DNA from: CAYSRM01 sp964475205
GTDB lineage: Bacteria; Verrucomicrobiota; Kiritimatiellia; UBA8416; CAYSRM01
Assembly (NCBI GenBank): GCA_964475205.1
Contig: CAYYVQ010000051.1
Location: 1 to 23,252, forward strand
Direction of reading: 5' to 3'
Length of the DNA: 23,252 bases
The translations under genes and the position numbers were made by a program. Positions 1 to 7,566 of the stretch are shown here, one piece after another (position 1 is the stretch's first letter; each line of letters starts with the position of its first letter). The notes under the pieces are model-generated. The model was not told where the DNA came from and searched no databases. It saw nothing but the letters and a program-made list of their open reading frames with translations.

Positions 1-162
1 ATCCATCATATGTTACAGGTCAGGCCCGGTGCACTGGTGAATAATCCAGGCTAAATAACACTAATTTTGAAAAGAACGGTGAACAGCATCAAAAGAAAAC
101 TTCATGAGCAAACTGAAACTTGCGCCAAATGGGTGCAGTTGCATTTTTGAATATCCTTATTT

Positions 163-192
163 ATTCGTGTCTATTCGCGTGCATTCGTGGTT
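163..192. repeat. Three tandem 10-bp degenerate repeats (ATTCGTG-type)
   Basis: Three consecutive 10-bp units start at 163, 173 and 183: ATTCGTGTCT, ATTCGCGTGC and ATTCGTGGTT. From memory, similar ATTCGTG-type strings recur in intergenic DNA of many environmental bacteria. Function is unknown, and nothing nearby shows that it is a promoter or operator. Confidence 0.5.
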
Positions 193-419
193 TAACTGCT
201 CTTTATTAGGCTAACAGGAGCCATGATATCCGGCTTTGCCACATCTGCAATGCTGCTATGAGGGTCCAGCGCAATGGTTGATCATTGTACGGGTACGCGG
301 AAAGATTTAAGCAGAGCAGAGAAGAGGTTTGAAGGGGATCGGTTAAGGGTAGCCGAATAAGGGTGGCGGTTAAGCGGGTGGAGTAAGTGTGGGTGCGGGG
401 GGGAGTTTGTGAGTTCGTG

Positions 420-441
420 TCCCGACCTCAGGAAGTCGGGA
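420..441. repeat. Inverted repeat with 7-bp stem
   Basis: TCCCGAC at 420-426 pairs perfectly with GTCGGGA at 435-441 around an 8-nt loop. No T-run follows, so it is not a classical terminator. It lies 13 nt from a second, stronger inverted repeat. Confidence 0.5.
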
Positions 442-454
442 TGAGTTTGTGGGG

Positions 455-479
455 CAGCAGGTTGCAGGACAACCTGCTG
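455..479. repeat. Perfect 10-bp inverted repeat, 5-nt loop
   Basis: CAGCAGGTTG (455-464) pairs with CAACCTGCTG (470-479) around the loop CAGGA. This is a strong hairpin on either strand. No gene ends close upstream on the plus strand and no U-run follows, so it is more likely a dispersed palindrome than a rho-independent terminator. Confidence 0.6.
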
Positions 480-552
480 TACTTTTGGGCGAGGGTAGCC
501 GTGCTTTCTCGATAATGATACCTCTCCGAAAATCTAACAGAATCCTAACGTG

Positions 553-572
553 ACTTCGGTGTTTGCCGAAGT
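553..572. promoter_or_regulatory. Palindrome just upstream of the ArsR-type gene; candidate operator or leader hairpin
   Basis: ACTTCGG (553-559) and CCGAAGT (566-572) form a perfect 7-bp inverted repeat with a 6-bp spacer, 13 nt before the start codon at 586. ArsR-family repressors usually bind inverted repeats in their own promoters, so autoregulation is a reasonable inference. The sequence is not the ATCAA-N6-TTGAT arrangement known from some ArsR operators. A leader hairpin masking the start is an alternative, since no clear Shine-Dalgarno sequence is seen. Confidence 0.35.
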
Positions 573-585
573 ATAGCATTGCGGC

Positions 586-1251
586 ATGGAAACGGAAATT
601 GTCTCAATTGCAAAGGCGCTGGGCGATGAAAGTCGGCTGCGGATCATGATGTGCCTGGAGGGCACGACGCTGTGTCAATGTCAGCTTACCGAGATTCTCG
701 GGCTTGCTCCATCGACGGTATCGCAACACGTTGGAATGCTGTGCTCAGCGGGCTTGCTGGAAGGGCGCCGGGAAGGACGCTGGCACTACTACCGCTGGCC
801 GCGAGAATCTGCATCCGCATGCGTGAACGAGGCGCTGGCATGGGTTCGGAATCACGTCACTGACGATCCGCATGTGAAGGCGGACGCAGCCAAACGCGCC
901 GTTGTCATGCGCAACTCACAAACTCCCTGTCCGAAGGAAGCGAAAACGCGGGTTTTGTTTCTTTGCACCGGCAACTCCTGTCGGAGCCAGATGGCGGAGG
1001 CGATGCTGCGCGAATATTCCGCCGGTCACTTCGAAGTCCACAGCGCCGGACTGGAGCCCAAGCCAATCCACGAACTGACCTACGATGTCATGGACGAGAT
1101 CGGCATTGCCGAACAGATTCAATGGGAATTCGAGGACCCTGCCGCGTTCGAAGGCTCCCAACAAGAGCGCCTGGACCAAACCCGCCACGTCCGCGACGCC
1201 ATTCGTGCCAGGATCGACGAGTGGACGAGCACAGTCGCCTCCATACAGTAG
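586..1251 (+). CDS. ArsR-family regulator fused to an internally deleted ArsC-like (LMW phosphatase fold) domain
   Basis: The 221-residue product has two parts. Residues 1-90 are an ArsR-type winged helix: ALGDESRLRIM opening, CQCQLTEILGLAPSTVSQH recognition helix, EGRWHYYRW wing. After a linker, residues 119-221 match arsenate reductases of the LMW tyrosine-phosphatase fold, with P-loop CTGNSCRSQMAE (C127-R133) and the later DPAAFEG motif. Relative to family ArsC proteins of about 130 residues, roughly 40 residues between MDEIGI and QWEFEDP are missing. That segment normally carries the VTLC and CP motifs with the two redox cysteines, so thioredoxin-coupled arsenate reduction looks impossible. 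The fold itself may be lost. The helix-turn-helix half could still act as a metalloid-responsive repressor; CQC at residues 30-32 sits near the type of position used by ArsR metal sites. The deletion keeps the frame. No strong ribosome binding site is seen. The downstream neighbour is also truncated. Confidence 0.75.
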   Translation: METEIVSIAKALGDESRLRIMMCLEGTTLCQCQLTEILGLAPSTVSQHVGMLCSAGLLEGRREGRWHYYRWPRESASACVNEALAWVRNHVTDDPHVKADAAKRAVVMRNSQTPCPKEAKTRVLFLCTGNSCRSQMAEAMLREYSAGHFEVHSAGLEPKPIHELTYDVMDEIGIAEQIQWEFEDPAAFEGSQQERLDQTRHVRDAIRARIDEWTSTVASIQ

Positions 1252-1277
1252 TGCGTGAATATAAAAGGGGCAGTTGC

Positions 1278-1302
1278 CAGTGATCGGTAATCAGTAATCA
1301 GT
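1278..1302. repeat. Short tandem repeat TAATCAG
   Basis: Two direct copies of TAATCAG (1288-1301) are preceded by the related TGATCGG. The tract sits in the 120-bp gap between the ArsC-like gene and the sulfatase remnant, close to where the sulfatase 5' end was lost, so it may mark a rearrangement site. Function is unknown. Confidence 0.35.
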
Positions 1303-1374
1303 GGGAACATAAAAGCAGTTTCAACTGCCGAATTCAGCAGGACTGTCCCTGATCTCCGGTGAACTCGTTGTCAG

Positions 1375-1998
1375 GTGTACGATGGCGAACTCGGTCAGGT
1401 GCTTGCCGCGCTCGACGAGCATGAACTATTTGATGCCACGCTTGTCATCGCAACGTCAGACCATGGCGACATGGATGGGCAGCACCGTCTTATCTACAAA
1501 GGACCCTTTATGTACGAACATATGATGCGCGTCCCGCTCATCATCCGCCCGCCTGCCTGTTGCCACAAACCGACGGCGACAGCTGATTTACACACGGTCA
1601 ATGTTGATCTCGTTCCCACCATGGCCGACTTTGCCGGGGTCGCTATTCCCGAGACGGGTGGGACATCACTGAAACCCTTATTCGACCACAGTCGGAACGT
1701 TGCCAAACGAACATTCGTAGTGGGACAGTATTACTCAAAGCAGAAATGGGTAAATCCGATTCGGATGCTCAGAACAGAGCATTACAAATACAACCGCTAC
1801 CGCGAGCATGGCGAGGAACTCTACGATCTGGCACTGGATCCGGGAGAGATTAAGAACCTTATCCGCGACCCCGACCACCGAGACGTCGTGAAAGGACTAC
1901 AAGCCAAGCTGAACCAATGGATGAGCGACCATGGGGATCCGTTTGAGTCTCAAACCCCAACCACTCGAAAAGGACAGGCTCTAACAAAAACAGGATGA
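1375..1998 (+). pseudogene. C-terminal remnant of a sulfatase (alkaline-phosphatase superfamily)
   Basis: The open frame (GTG at 1375, about 207 codons) matches only the C-terminal part of type I sulfatases. It shows a helix like VLAALDEHELFDATLVIATS, the metal-binding SDHGDMDGQH motif, KGPFMYEHMMRVPLIIR, and the closing LYDLALDPGEIKNLI segment typical of choline-sulfatase and arylsulfatase relatives. The first half is absent, including the CxPSR formylglycine signature and N-terminal metal ligands. An in-frame stop at 1360-1362 blocks upstream extension. Type I sulfatases usually have about 450-550 residues, so 250 or more are missing. No hydrolase activity is expected. I interpret it as a decayed polysaccharide-desulfation gene. 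A short expressed C-terminal protein is unlikely because no ribosome binding site precedes the GTG. Confidence 0.8.
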
Positions 1999-2032
1999 GA
2001 TAATATCCGACCGTAGGGAGTGATATTTTTCT

Positions 2033-2052
2033 AATTCTGTGAGAAATTTGGG
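2033..2052. repeat. Half-copy of the dispersed palindromic repeat
   Basis: AATTCTGTGAGAAATTTGGG matches the right arm of the full repeats at 8121-8240 and 17733-17937 (AATTTTGTGAGATATGCGGG) with four differences. No opposite arm is present nearby. It lies between the sulfatase remnant and the end of the TonB operon. Confidence 0.45.
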
Positions 2053-2098
2053 CAACACGCCGTCAAGTCCTGATTTGGCTGTTCCTCTGTATGGGGTA

Positions 2099-3274
2099 CT
2101 ATTGCGATTGTGCCGTCTGCGCTTCAGATAGCATTGCAAGCATACGCTTAGCTGTTTCGTCCAGGCCGCGATGTTCCATGTACCGCCTCAGATGATGTCT
2201 GGCAAGGTCCAACCGGTTTGTTTCGATTAATTTGAACGCCAGCTTGTGCTCGATGGCAGCGTTAAAGGGCAGGTTGGCCTTATGTTCTGCGATAAGGCTG
2301 ACGGCTTTTTCGGCCTTGTCCTGCTCAATAAAATGGGCGGCAACATACGCAACAATATCCGGCTGAACATAGCCTTTTGCCATTGCCTCCTGGAAATGTT
2401 CGACAGCAGCGGCTTTCCGGTCTTTGCGAATTGCCGCATGGCCCAGCATAAACAGCGCCTTTCCGGCTACAGCGTTGTCCGTTGATTGGGCCAGTGTTTC
2501 GAGTTGCCCAATCGCTTTTTCAATGTCGCCGTTGGCAAACCGAAGTTCTGCCGCACGCATTCTTAACGAGGTGGAATTGCCCGGGTCGGCCTTAATGGCC
2601 CTTTCGTACCAGCGCACTGACGTTTTAGTATTTCCGAGGTTATGCCAGAGTCCCGCAATGCGTGCGGCCAGGCCTGAATCATGGCTGCCGAGCCAGTAAG
2701 CGGATTGGAAAGCGCCGACGGCTTCTTTTTCGGCATTATCCATCAAATGGGCATTGCCCAGGCAGATGTAGATACGCGCATTATGCGGCGAGCGCTTGAG
2801 AATTGTTTCGCAAATGTTCCGTGCTTCGTCATTCCGGCCGCCGGCTGTCAGTGCATCCGCGTAAGCAAGCGCCCACGTGGTGTTGGTTGGAGACATCAGT
2901 ACGCGCAGACCCAGTCCCACAAGCAGTGTGTGTTGTCGATCCTGCTCGTAGTCTATTTGCACCAGGCCGTCAAGTGTGTCGGGTGACAGGCCGCCTTGCG
3001 ATAAAGCCGCGACAAATGAGGCACGGGCCTTGTCGTTTTGGCCTAGTTGCCGGTACGCGTATCCCAGCAGCCTGTGGGCCATGGCTTTGTCCTGATCGGG
3101 TCGGTCCAGTTGTTCCAAAACCTCCACTGCCTTTTCGTATTCACGAGCAGCCAGGTGTTCGTGCGCCTGGCGAAGTTTTTGATTGAACGAATCCGCGCCT
3201 GCTTGCATTGTGCCAAGAAGACAGGCTACGGCAAGCGCAAGCGTCACTGCAATATTTTGGCTCCATCGTCTCAC
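2099..3274 (-). CDS. Periplasmic TPR-repeat protein, last gene of the TonB operon
   Basis: The 391-residue protein begins with a Sec signal peptide (MRRWSQ, then hydrophobic residues to about 26, with cleavage likely near MQAGADSF). The rest is tandem tetratricopeptide helices: EYEKAVEVLEQ, MAHRLLGYAYRQLGQNDKA, ARIYICLGNAHLMDNAEKEAVGAF, and SVRWYERAIKADPGNSTSLRMRAAELRFANGDIEKAI. TPR modules mediate protein-protein contacts. In Vibrio-type TonB2 operons a TPR protein likewise follows tonB, and by analogy this one should assist the TonB complex in the periplasm. It starts 4 bp after the tonB stop, which implies translational coupling. The exact partner cannot be read from sequence. Downstream I see no obvious hairpin terminator. 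Confidence 0.85.
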   Translation of the reverse strand: MRRWSQNIAVTLALAVACLLGTMQAGADSFNQKLRQAHEHLAAREYEKAVEVLEQLDRPDQDKAMAHRLLGYAYRQLGQNDKARASFVAALSQGGLSPDTLDGLVQIDYEQDRQHTLLVGLGLRVLMSPTNTTWALAYADALTAGGRNDEARNICETILKRSPHNARIYICLGNAHLMDNAEKEAVGAFQSAYWLGSHDSGLAARIAGLWHNLGNTKTSVRWYERAIKADPGNSTSLRMRAAELRFANGDIEKAIGQLETLAQSTDNAVAGKALFMLGHAAIRKDRKAAAVEHFQEAMAKGYVQPDIVAYVAAHFIEQDKAEKAVSLIAEHKANLPFNAAIEHKLAFKLIETNRLDLARHHLRRYMEHRGLDETAKRMLAMLSEAQTAQSQ

Positions 3275-3278
3275 CTTA

Positions 3279-3953
3279 TCAATCCTCCAGCTTGAAGCGA
3301 ATGCGTTTTACGCCCCACACGCGGACTGGAACTCCATCGCGGAGCGCAGGTCTGAACCGCCATGTCAGGGCAACGTCGAGCACAGCCTTGCGAAAAGAGT
3401 CAGGGCCCCGGCTTTCTACGATTTCGGCATCTTCGACAGTCCCGGATTCAGTTATCAGTATTCTTACCACGACCAGCCCTTCCTGCCCGAGTTGACGCGC
3501 AGAAATCGGGTAGCTCGGGCGGCGTATTGATATTTCTTCAGGTCTTTCATCCAGGTCATCGCCTGAGGACAAACCAGTGGCAGGCAGGGTCGCGTTGACT
3601 CTGGGTATGCGTGGAGCGGGGGCTAAATTCAGCGGCACGGGCGCAATGGGCGCGGGTCGCGGCTGGACCGCATCCAGGTTCACGGTGGCAATAGCTTCGG
3701 TGGTTGGCCTTGGTTTTTGCTCTTCCGGCGGTGGCTCTTGTGGCTGGACGACGTGTCTCTCGGGTGCGGCGACACGCAGGACGGCGGCCGGTGACACTGT
3801 ACGCGTTATTGCTTCGTGACTCAGTGTGTTCAGATGCGACAGGGCAAGATACAGCAGCGCATTAGGAAGCAGCGCCAGCAGGATCGAAAAGAGAACGCGC
3901 GGGACGCCCCGCGCAGTATGCAGGTTTCCCATTAAGATAGCCTCAGAGCTCAT
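3279..3953 (-). CDS. tonB: TonB-family energy transducer
   Basis: The 224-residue protein has the three TonB parts. A single N-terminal membrane anchor lies at about residues 18-38 (VLFSILLALLPNALLYLAL). A proline- and charge-rich periplasmic spacer follows (about 65-130, with PQEPPPEEQKPRP). The C-terminal TonB domain (about 145-224) has the family YPISARQLGQEGLVVVRI opening, ITESGTVEDAEIVES, and a closing WRFRPALRDGVPV. TonB carries energy from the ExbB-ExbD proton channel to outer-membrane receptors. The start ATG overlaps the exbD stop by 4 bp, and the TPR gene follows after 4 bp, so the protein is made as part of the operon. No TonB-dependent receptor is encoded in this window. The substrate is therefore unknown. 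Confidence 0.9.
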   Translation of the reverse strand: MSSEAILMGNLHTARGVPRVLFSILLALLPNALLYLALSHLNTLSHEAITRTVSPAAVLRVAAPERHVVQPQEPPPEEQKPRPTTEAIATVNLDAVQPRPAPIAPVPLNLAPAPRIPRVNATLPATGLSSGDDLDERPEEISIRRPSYPISARQLGQEGLVVVRILITESGTVEDAEIVESRGPDSFRKAVLDVALTWRFRPALRDGVPVRVWGVKRIRFKLED

Positions 3954-4375
3954 TGGGGCGCTCCTTTCTCGCGGGTTGCGATTGCAACATCCATGGCTCC
4001 GCCCTGCTTGGCAACATCGATTACAGAAACGAGTGTCCGGGCCGGAACTTCTTCATCGGAAACAATAACTACAAAACCGTCTTTTTCTTTGGCTGTGAAA
4101 TGGCGAACACGGTCGAGCAGCTCGCCGGTCTCCACTCGCTGTCCGCGAGTATAGATCGCGCCTGTGGCAGTAACTGCAATACGCATGCTCTGCGGTTTCA
4201 GGGTTCGGCTGTATTCGGATTCCGGCCGGGAAACAGTTACTCCAAGGTCCTGTGAGAAGGTGGCAGTTACCAGGAAGAAGATGAGAAGCGTGAACACCAG
4301 ATCAATAAGGGGGGCGATATCAACCGACACCCCTGCTTCGTCGCTGTTTTCACGATATTGCACAGACTCAAACAT
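3950..4375 (-). CDS. exbD: ExbD-type biopolymer transport protein
   Basis: I place the start at ATG 4375, not at an upstream in-frame codon near 4480. GGAG sits at a proper distance before it, and the upstream residues would merely read through exbB in another frame. The 141-residue product has one transmembrane helix (about 20-40) preceded by VSVDIAPLIDLVF. Its Asp25 is at the position of the essential membrane aspartate of E. coli ExbD. A periplasmic domain follows, with EVPARTLVSVIDVAKQGG near the end. ExbD pairs with ExbB to form the proton-driven motor for TonB. The gene overlaps the exbB end by 8 bp and the tonB start by 4 bp, a pattern of translational coupling. Confidence 0.9.
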   Translation of the reverse strand: MFESVQYRENSDEAGVSVDIAPLIDLVFTLLIFFLVTATFSQDLGVTVSRPESEYSRTLKPQSMRIAVTATGAIYTRGQRVETGELLDRVRHFTAKEKDGFVVIVSDEEVPARTLVSVIDVAKQGGAMDVAIATREKGAPQ

Positions 4376-4982
4376 GTTTTTTCTCCGAACGCAGCAAGGT
4401 TTCTGCCTTTTTGATGATTCGCCTGCTTTCGTCAACGCAGAAGCGAACGCGCGAGGACATCCACCCGTGGACCAGCACAATAGGCAGGGCTGTTACCAGT
4501 CCGGCCTGGGTGGTAATCAGTGCTTGCGAAATGCCCCCTGCCATGGCAGCACTCGTTTCCGTTCCCGGTCCAAGCGTGAGAGCGTTGAAGGTGTGTGTAA
4601 TACCGAGAATTGTGCCCAGCAGGCCAAGGAGCGGCAGGACAGCCCCGATTACGGCAATCAGTTCAAAGTTGCGCCTCAGGTAGACGGCTTCCCGTCGCAG
4701 AAGTTCCGAGGCGCGTTTCCTTGTGACTGCTATCCCGGCCTTATACATGTTCAACGATTCACCGATAATTCTGGCTGTTGCACCGGGATGCCGGCTGCAC
4801 AGCGCGGCTGTTGTTTCAGTGTCGTTTTGTTTCATCGAAGCGAAGATCGATTGCTCCCACTTTCTGTTTATCCTGGTCTCCGACCGCAGCAACATCAGCC
4901 TGTTCATTATCAATGACCAGGCCAGCAGCGAGAGCGCAAATATTGCTCCCAGAATCCATCCGCCCGACATGAACAGATTCAT
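4368..4982 (-). CDS. exbB: ExbB-type proton channel (MotA/TolQ/ExbB family)
   Basis: The likely start is ATG 4982, giving 204 residues. It forms an ATGA overlap with the preceding gene stop, and the first membrane helix follows directly (MNLFMSGGWILGAIFALSLL). Family features are a first helix near 7-27, a cytoplasmic middle region, and two further helices: AVLPLLGLLGTILGITHTF (about 111-129) and the segment after GGISQALITTQAGLVTALPI (about 150-168). The conserved TxxGIxxTF-type and GGISxALxTTxxGL motifs are present. It would form the ExbB ring with ExbD. Two ExbB-family genes in a row, one long and one short, is the layout of TonB2-type systems, where the long one is TtpC. Confidence 0.9.
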   Translation of the reverse strand: MNLFMSGGWILGAIFALSLLAWSLIMNRLMLLRSETRINRKWEQSIFASMKQNDTETTAALCSRHPGATARIIGESLNMYKAGIAVTRKRASELLRREAVYLRRNFELIAVIGAVLPLLGLLGTILGITHTFNALTLGPGTETSAAMAGGISQALITTQAGLVTALPIVLVHGWMSSRVRFCVDESRRIIKKAETLLRSEKKHV

Positions 4983-6454
4983 GATTCCCGCTCCCGTGAC
5001 AGTATGTTCAACATTGATGCGGCATGCCGCTCGCTGTCGCCGATCAGTTTTTCCATGCGTCCCCGCAGCATGCCCCGGCAAAGCAGGACGGGTATGGCAA
5101 TTACCAGGCCGGTGGCGGTAGTGAGGAGAGCTTCTGAAATTCCCCCTGCCATCAGCCCTGGATTTGCGTTGCCGAAAGCCTTGATTACCCCGAAGGTGTC
5201 GATGATGCCGGTAATTGTGCCAAGCAGCCCGAGAAGGGGAGCAACGGCGGCAATAATTCCGAGGCCGGAGAGGAAGCGGCGCAGGCGCGGCATCTGATGA
5301 AGAAGCTGCTCCTGGATGGCATCTTCCATGGCCTGGGCGCCGTCGTTCCTGTTATGAAGGCAGGCGCGCAGGACCCGGTCCACGATGCCGCTTTCTTTTT
5401 CCAGGAGGTGTTCAGCGGTTTCAAAGTCGTTTTGAGAGCAGGCGTCAAGTACGCGCCCGGCGCGGCGCGAACCCCCGGAATTCCGGCCATACAGGATAAT
5501 GACACGCTCGGCAATCAGAAGCATTGCGAGCGCGGCGAGGCCTGCCAGCGGAAACATGATTGGACCGCCCGCACGAAACTGAGCTTGCAGTGACTGCAGT
5601 CCGGGATCGCTGTCCAGCCGAAGGCGGCCGGTCACGTCCATCGGCGCAGACACTATTTCCTGCCCATCGGAAACAATTTGCCTGAATGCCTCCTGAACCT
5701 GTCTTTTTGTATCCGGGGACACATCTTCGGTCCACCGCAGACCGGTGGCGTCTTCCGGGCTGGCTATAGTGATGCCTATGCGTCCGTCGTCGAGTGTTTC
5801 ATAAGCATAGGAGATATCACCTGCGGTCAACAGTCTGACATCTTCCACCAGGCCGCCGGCAGTGCGAATTGATCGTTCCAGGGCTCTGACGGATCCTGCT
5901 CCGTCCCGAAGATCCATAAAAGCGTCCAGTGTTTTTCCGTAGCTTTTGAGGAACAGCTCGTGATTCTGGCGGGGTTCGTTTGATTCAAACAATGACATAA
6001 CTTCATCGAGCCTGGCGACGGTTTTGTCGTGGCCGAACGTCTCGCCGAAGTATACGCTCAATTGCTCGGCAAGTTGTTGTGTCCTTGATTCCAGGTCGCG
6101 GACGGCATCCTGGTATTCCGATTGCATTTTCAATGTCGAGAACTGTTGCTCAAGTTTCTCTTTCTCGCGCTCCAGATGTTTTAGTTCAAGTTGATTGTCC
6201 ATGAGCTGATCGGCAAGCCTGGTCCGTTCGGCCTTGCGCTGCTCTATCTCGGAGTGTTGTGATTGACGGAGTTTTTCAACAGTCTCCTGCTGCATGGCGG
6301 CCTGCTTCTTGAGATACTCAAGATTATCCTGCAAGATGGCAACAGTTGTGTTGGTTCCAGTTGATGTCGGCGAGGTTGCCGCTACAGCATGCAGGGCCAG
6401 CGCTGAGGCCCCAATGACAAGCGTTATTAAAGTGCAGTTTCGTCCCGGAATCAT
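4979..6454 (-). CDS. TtpC-like ExbB-family protein with N-terminal periplasmic coiled coil
   Basis: The 491-residue protein has a Sec signal (about 1-26) and then a glutamate/lysine/arginine-rich coiled coil (about 35-135). A globular periplasmic stretch runs to about 290. The C-terminal half is a MotA/TolQ/ExbB proton-channel domain with helices at about 299-322, 400-422 and 437-460. The motifs VAPLLGLLGTITGIIDTF and GGISEALLTTATGLVIAIP are intact. In Vibrio TonB2 systems the corresponding TtpC protein is required along with ExbB2, ExbD2 and TonB2. I recognise the family by architecture and neighbourhood, not by a search. It overlaps the genes on either side by 4 bp (ATGA at 6451-6454 and at 4979-4982). 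Confidence 0.88.
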   Translation of the reverse strand: MIPGRNCTLITLVIGASALALHAVAATSPTSTGTNTTVAILQDNLEYLKKQAAMQQETVEKLRQSQHSEIEQRKAERTRLADQLMDNQLELKHLEREKEKLEQQFSTLKMQSEYQDAVRDLESRTQQLAEQLSVYFGETFGHDKTVARLDEVMSLFESNEPRQNHELFLKSYGKTLDAFMDLRDGAGSVRALERSIRTAGGLVEDVRLLTAGDISYAYETLDDGRIGITIASPEDATGLRWTEDVSPDTKRQVQEAFRQIVSDGQEIVSAPMDVTGRLRLDSDPGLQSLQAQFRAGGPIMFPLAGLAALAMLLIAERVIILYGRNSGGSRRAGRVLDACSQNDFETAEHLLEKESGIVDRVLRACLHNRNDGAQAMEDAIQEQLLHQMPRLRRFLSGLGIIAAVAPLLGLLGTITGIIDTFGVIKAFGNANPGLMAGGISEALLTTATGLVIAIPVLLCRGMLRGRMEKLIGDSERHAASMLNILSRERES

Positions 6455-7353
6455 TTCGTGTTGTTCCCCTGGGCTGGAGTTTCGTGTTGGTCGCGGTTCT
6501 TGGGGGCAGCATCGCCTGTCTTGAACACCGGGAACGGTACCGGAATGATCCTGGGATGAGCCTGCGCCCGGAGGATATTTATCGTGTTGAGAATCCGGCC
6601 GCGAACAAGGTCAGGCAGATCTTCGTTCCAGGCTTCCCCGGATTTCCCAGACGCAATGCCGATCCTATTGCCGTCTTCCGAAACGAAAAACTCGGAAGCC
6701 AGCCCGATGCGGACGACGTATGCGTGAACCGCTCGCCTGCCGCTGTCGATTTGAACACGTTCGTTGCGCAGATCGATAGTTTGTGCGGTCATGCTTTCCT
6801 TGCCGGCGTAGGTCCACAAGCTCAGCAGAGCGTCCGCTTGAGAAACAGGGTCGGTATTCCTCAGGCCTTCAAGGATGCGCTGCAGCATTGAAAGCCGCTC
6901 CTCTTTACGGTAGGGAATGCCTGATGCCACCTGTGAATGGATCTGTTCTACCTTGTCCAGGGCCAGCCTCGAGGCGCGAGCGAGCAGTGTTTTAGACCTC
7001 TCATGGCTGCTGCGCAGTTCCTTGATGTTTGCACGAATGTCTTCGACATCCTGTTTTGCAGCCTCAAGCGCGTTGCCAGTGCGGTCGACATCCTTTCGCA
7101 GCCGGCCAATATGGGTATCCAGCTCATCCATAGCTCGTCGGCGCTGGTCTTCCAGCCTTGCCGCTTCCAGCGTCAGCCTGTCAGATCTTTCGATAGTTTC
7201 ACGGATATCGCGGGCCAACTGCGTCCGGTTCGAGTCCGCTGCGTCCGGTTCTCCAGAGGCGACACAGGCAAGGGCTGTAAGCAGAGCGATTTGCGCGAAT
7301 AGGCCGCAATTTCTTTTTTTATAGGACAATCTGCCAGGCATATCGGTATGCAT
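6451..7353 (-). CDS. DUF3450-like periplasmic coiled-coil protein, first gene of the TonB operon
   Basis: The 300-residue protein has an N-terminal signal (hydrophobic stretch at about 17-33 after a basic leader). A long coiled coil follows (about 42-125, with heptads such as LTLEAARLEDQRRRAMDEL and RLRKDVDRTGNALEAAKQ). The C-terminal domain contains PYRKEERLSMLQRILEGLRN, typical of the DUF3450 family that precedes ttpC in TonB2-like operons. Its exact role is unknown, and a periplasmic partner of the motor is inferred from context. The start ATG 7353 has AAAGGA directly upstream, though the spacing is short. It leads the operon, so the promoter should lie in the 213-bp divergent gap shared with the sigma-factor gene. 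Confidence 0.82.
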   Translation of the reverse strand: MHTDMPGRLSYKKRNCGLFAQIALLTALACVASGEPDAADSNRTQLARDIRETIERSDRLTLEAARLEDQRRRAMDELDTHIGRLRKDVDRTGNALEAAKQDVEDIRANIKELRSSHERSKTLLARASRLALDKVEQIHSQVASGIPYRKEERLSMLQRILEGLRNTDPVSQADALLSLWTYAGKESMTAQTIDLRNERVQIDSGRRAVHAYVVRIGLASEFFVSEDGNRIGIASGKSGEAWNEDLPDLVRGRILNTINILRAQAHPRIIPVPFPVFKTGDAAPKNRDQHETPAQGNNTK

Positions 7354-7386
7354 ATTTCCTTTCAGTGTTTTCCTGTGTTAACTATA

Positions 7387-7392
7387 AGTATA
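7387..7392 (-). promoter_or_regulatory. Candidate -10 box for the TonB operon
   Basis: On the minus strand, TATACT lies 33 nt upstream of the first operon gene (start 7353). A loose -35-like TTGTCG is found about 20 nt further upstream, which is long for a sigma-70 promoter. The gap could instead hold a site for the divergent ECF sigma factor. This is a motif guess only. Confidence 0.3.
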
Positions 7393-7566
7393 CGTTTGAC
7401 GAAGCCCGAAAGCGACAATGAATTAAATAAAGGCTGAAATTATGTGTGCGATTTCTTTTGTGCGCAAGAGTAAGCACATGAGAACAATCAAAATCTGCAG
7501 CGGGCTACCGGGAAGAATGCAGGTTCTTGTTTGTTCCGGATCGCGGTCTTATGTTAGCGTTATGCT

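Larger units (their letters stand above)
1..585. other. Intergenic region without a recognisable gene
   Basis: I found no convincing coding sequence here. The only long open frame, on the minus strand at about 370-579, is low-complexity and runs through two hairpins. The region holds a run of three 10-bp direct repeats (163-192), two inverted repeats (420-441 and 455-479), a G-rich purine stretch (about 320-410) and a palindrome just upstream of the arsR-like gene (553-572). It looks like repeat-rich intergenic DNA. Confidence 0.6.

Noticed and set aside
163..192. CRISPR-like array
   Set aside because: The units are 10 bp, contiguous and degenerate, without spacers, and no cas genes occur in the window.
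370..579. 69-codon minus-strand open frame in the left intergenic region
   Set aside because: It consists of low-complexity residues encoded across two hairpins, with no ribosome binding site.
4376..4480. Longer exbD start at 4480
   Set aside because: The extra 35 residues overlap exbB in another frame and do not resemble ExbD. ATG 4375 has a good ribosome binding site.
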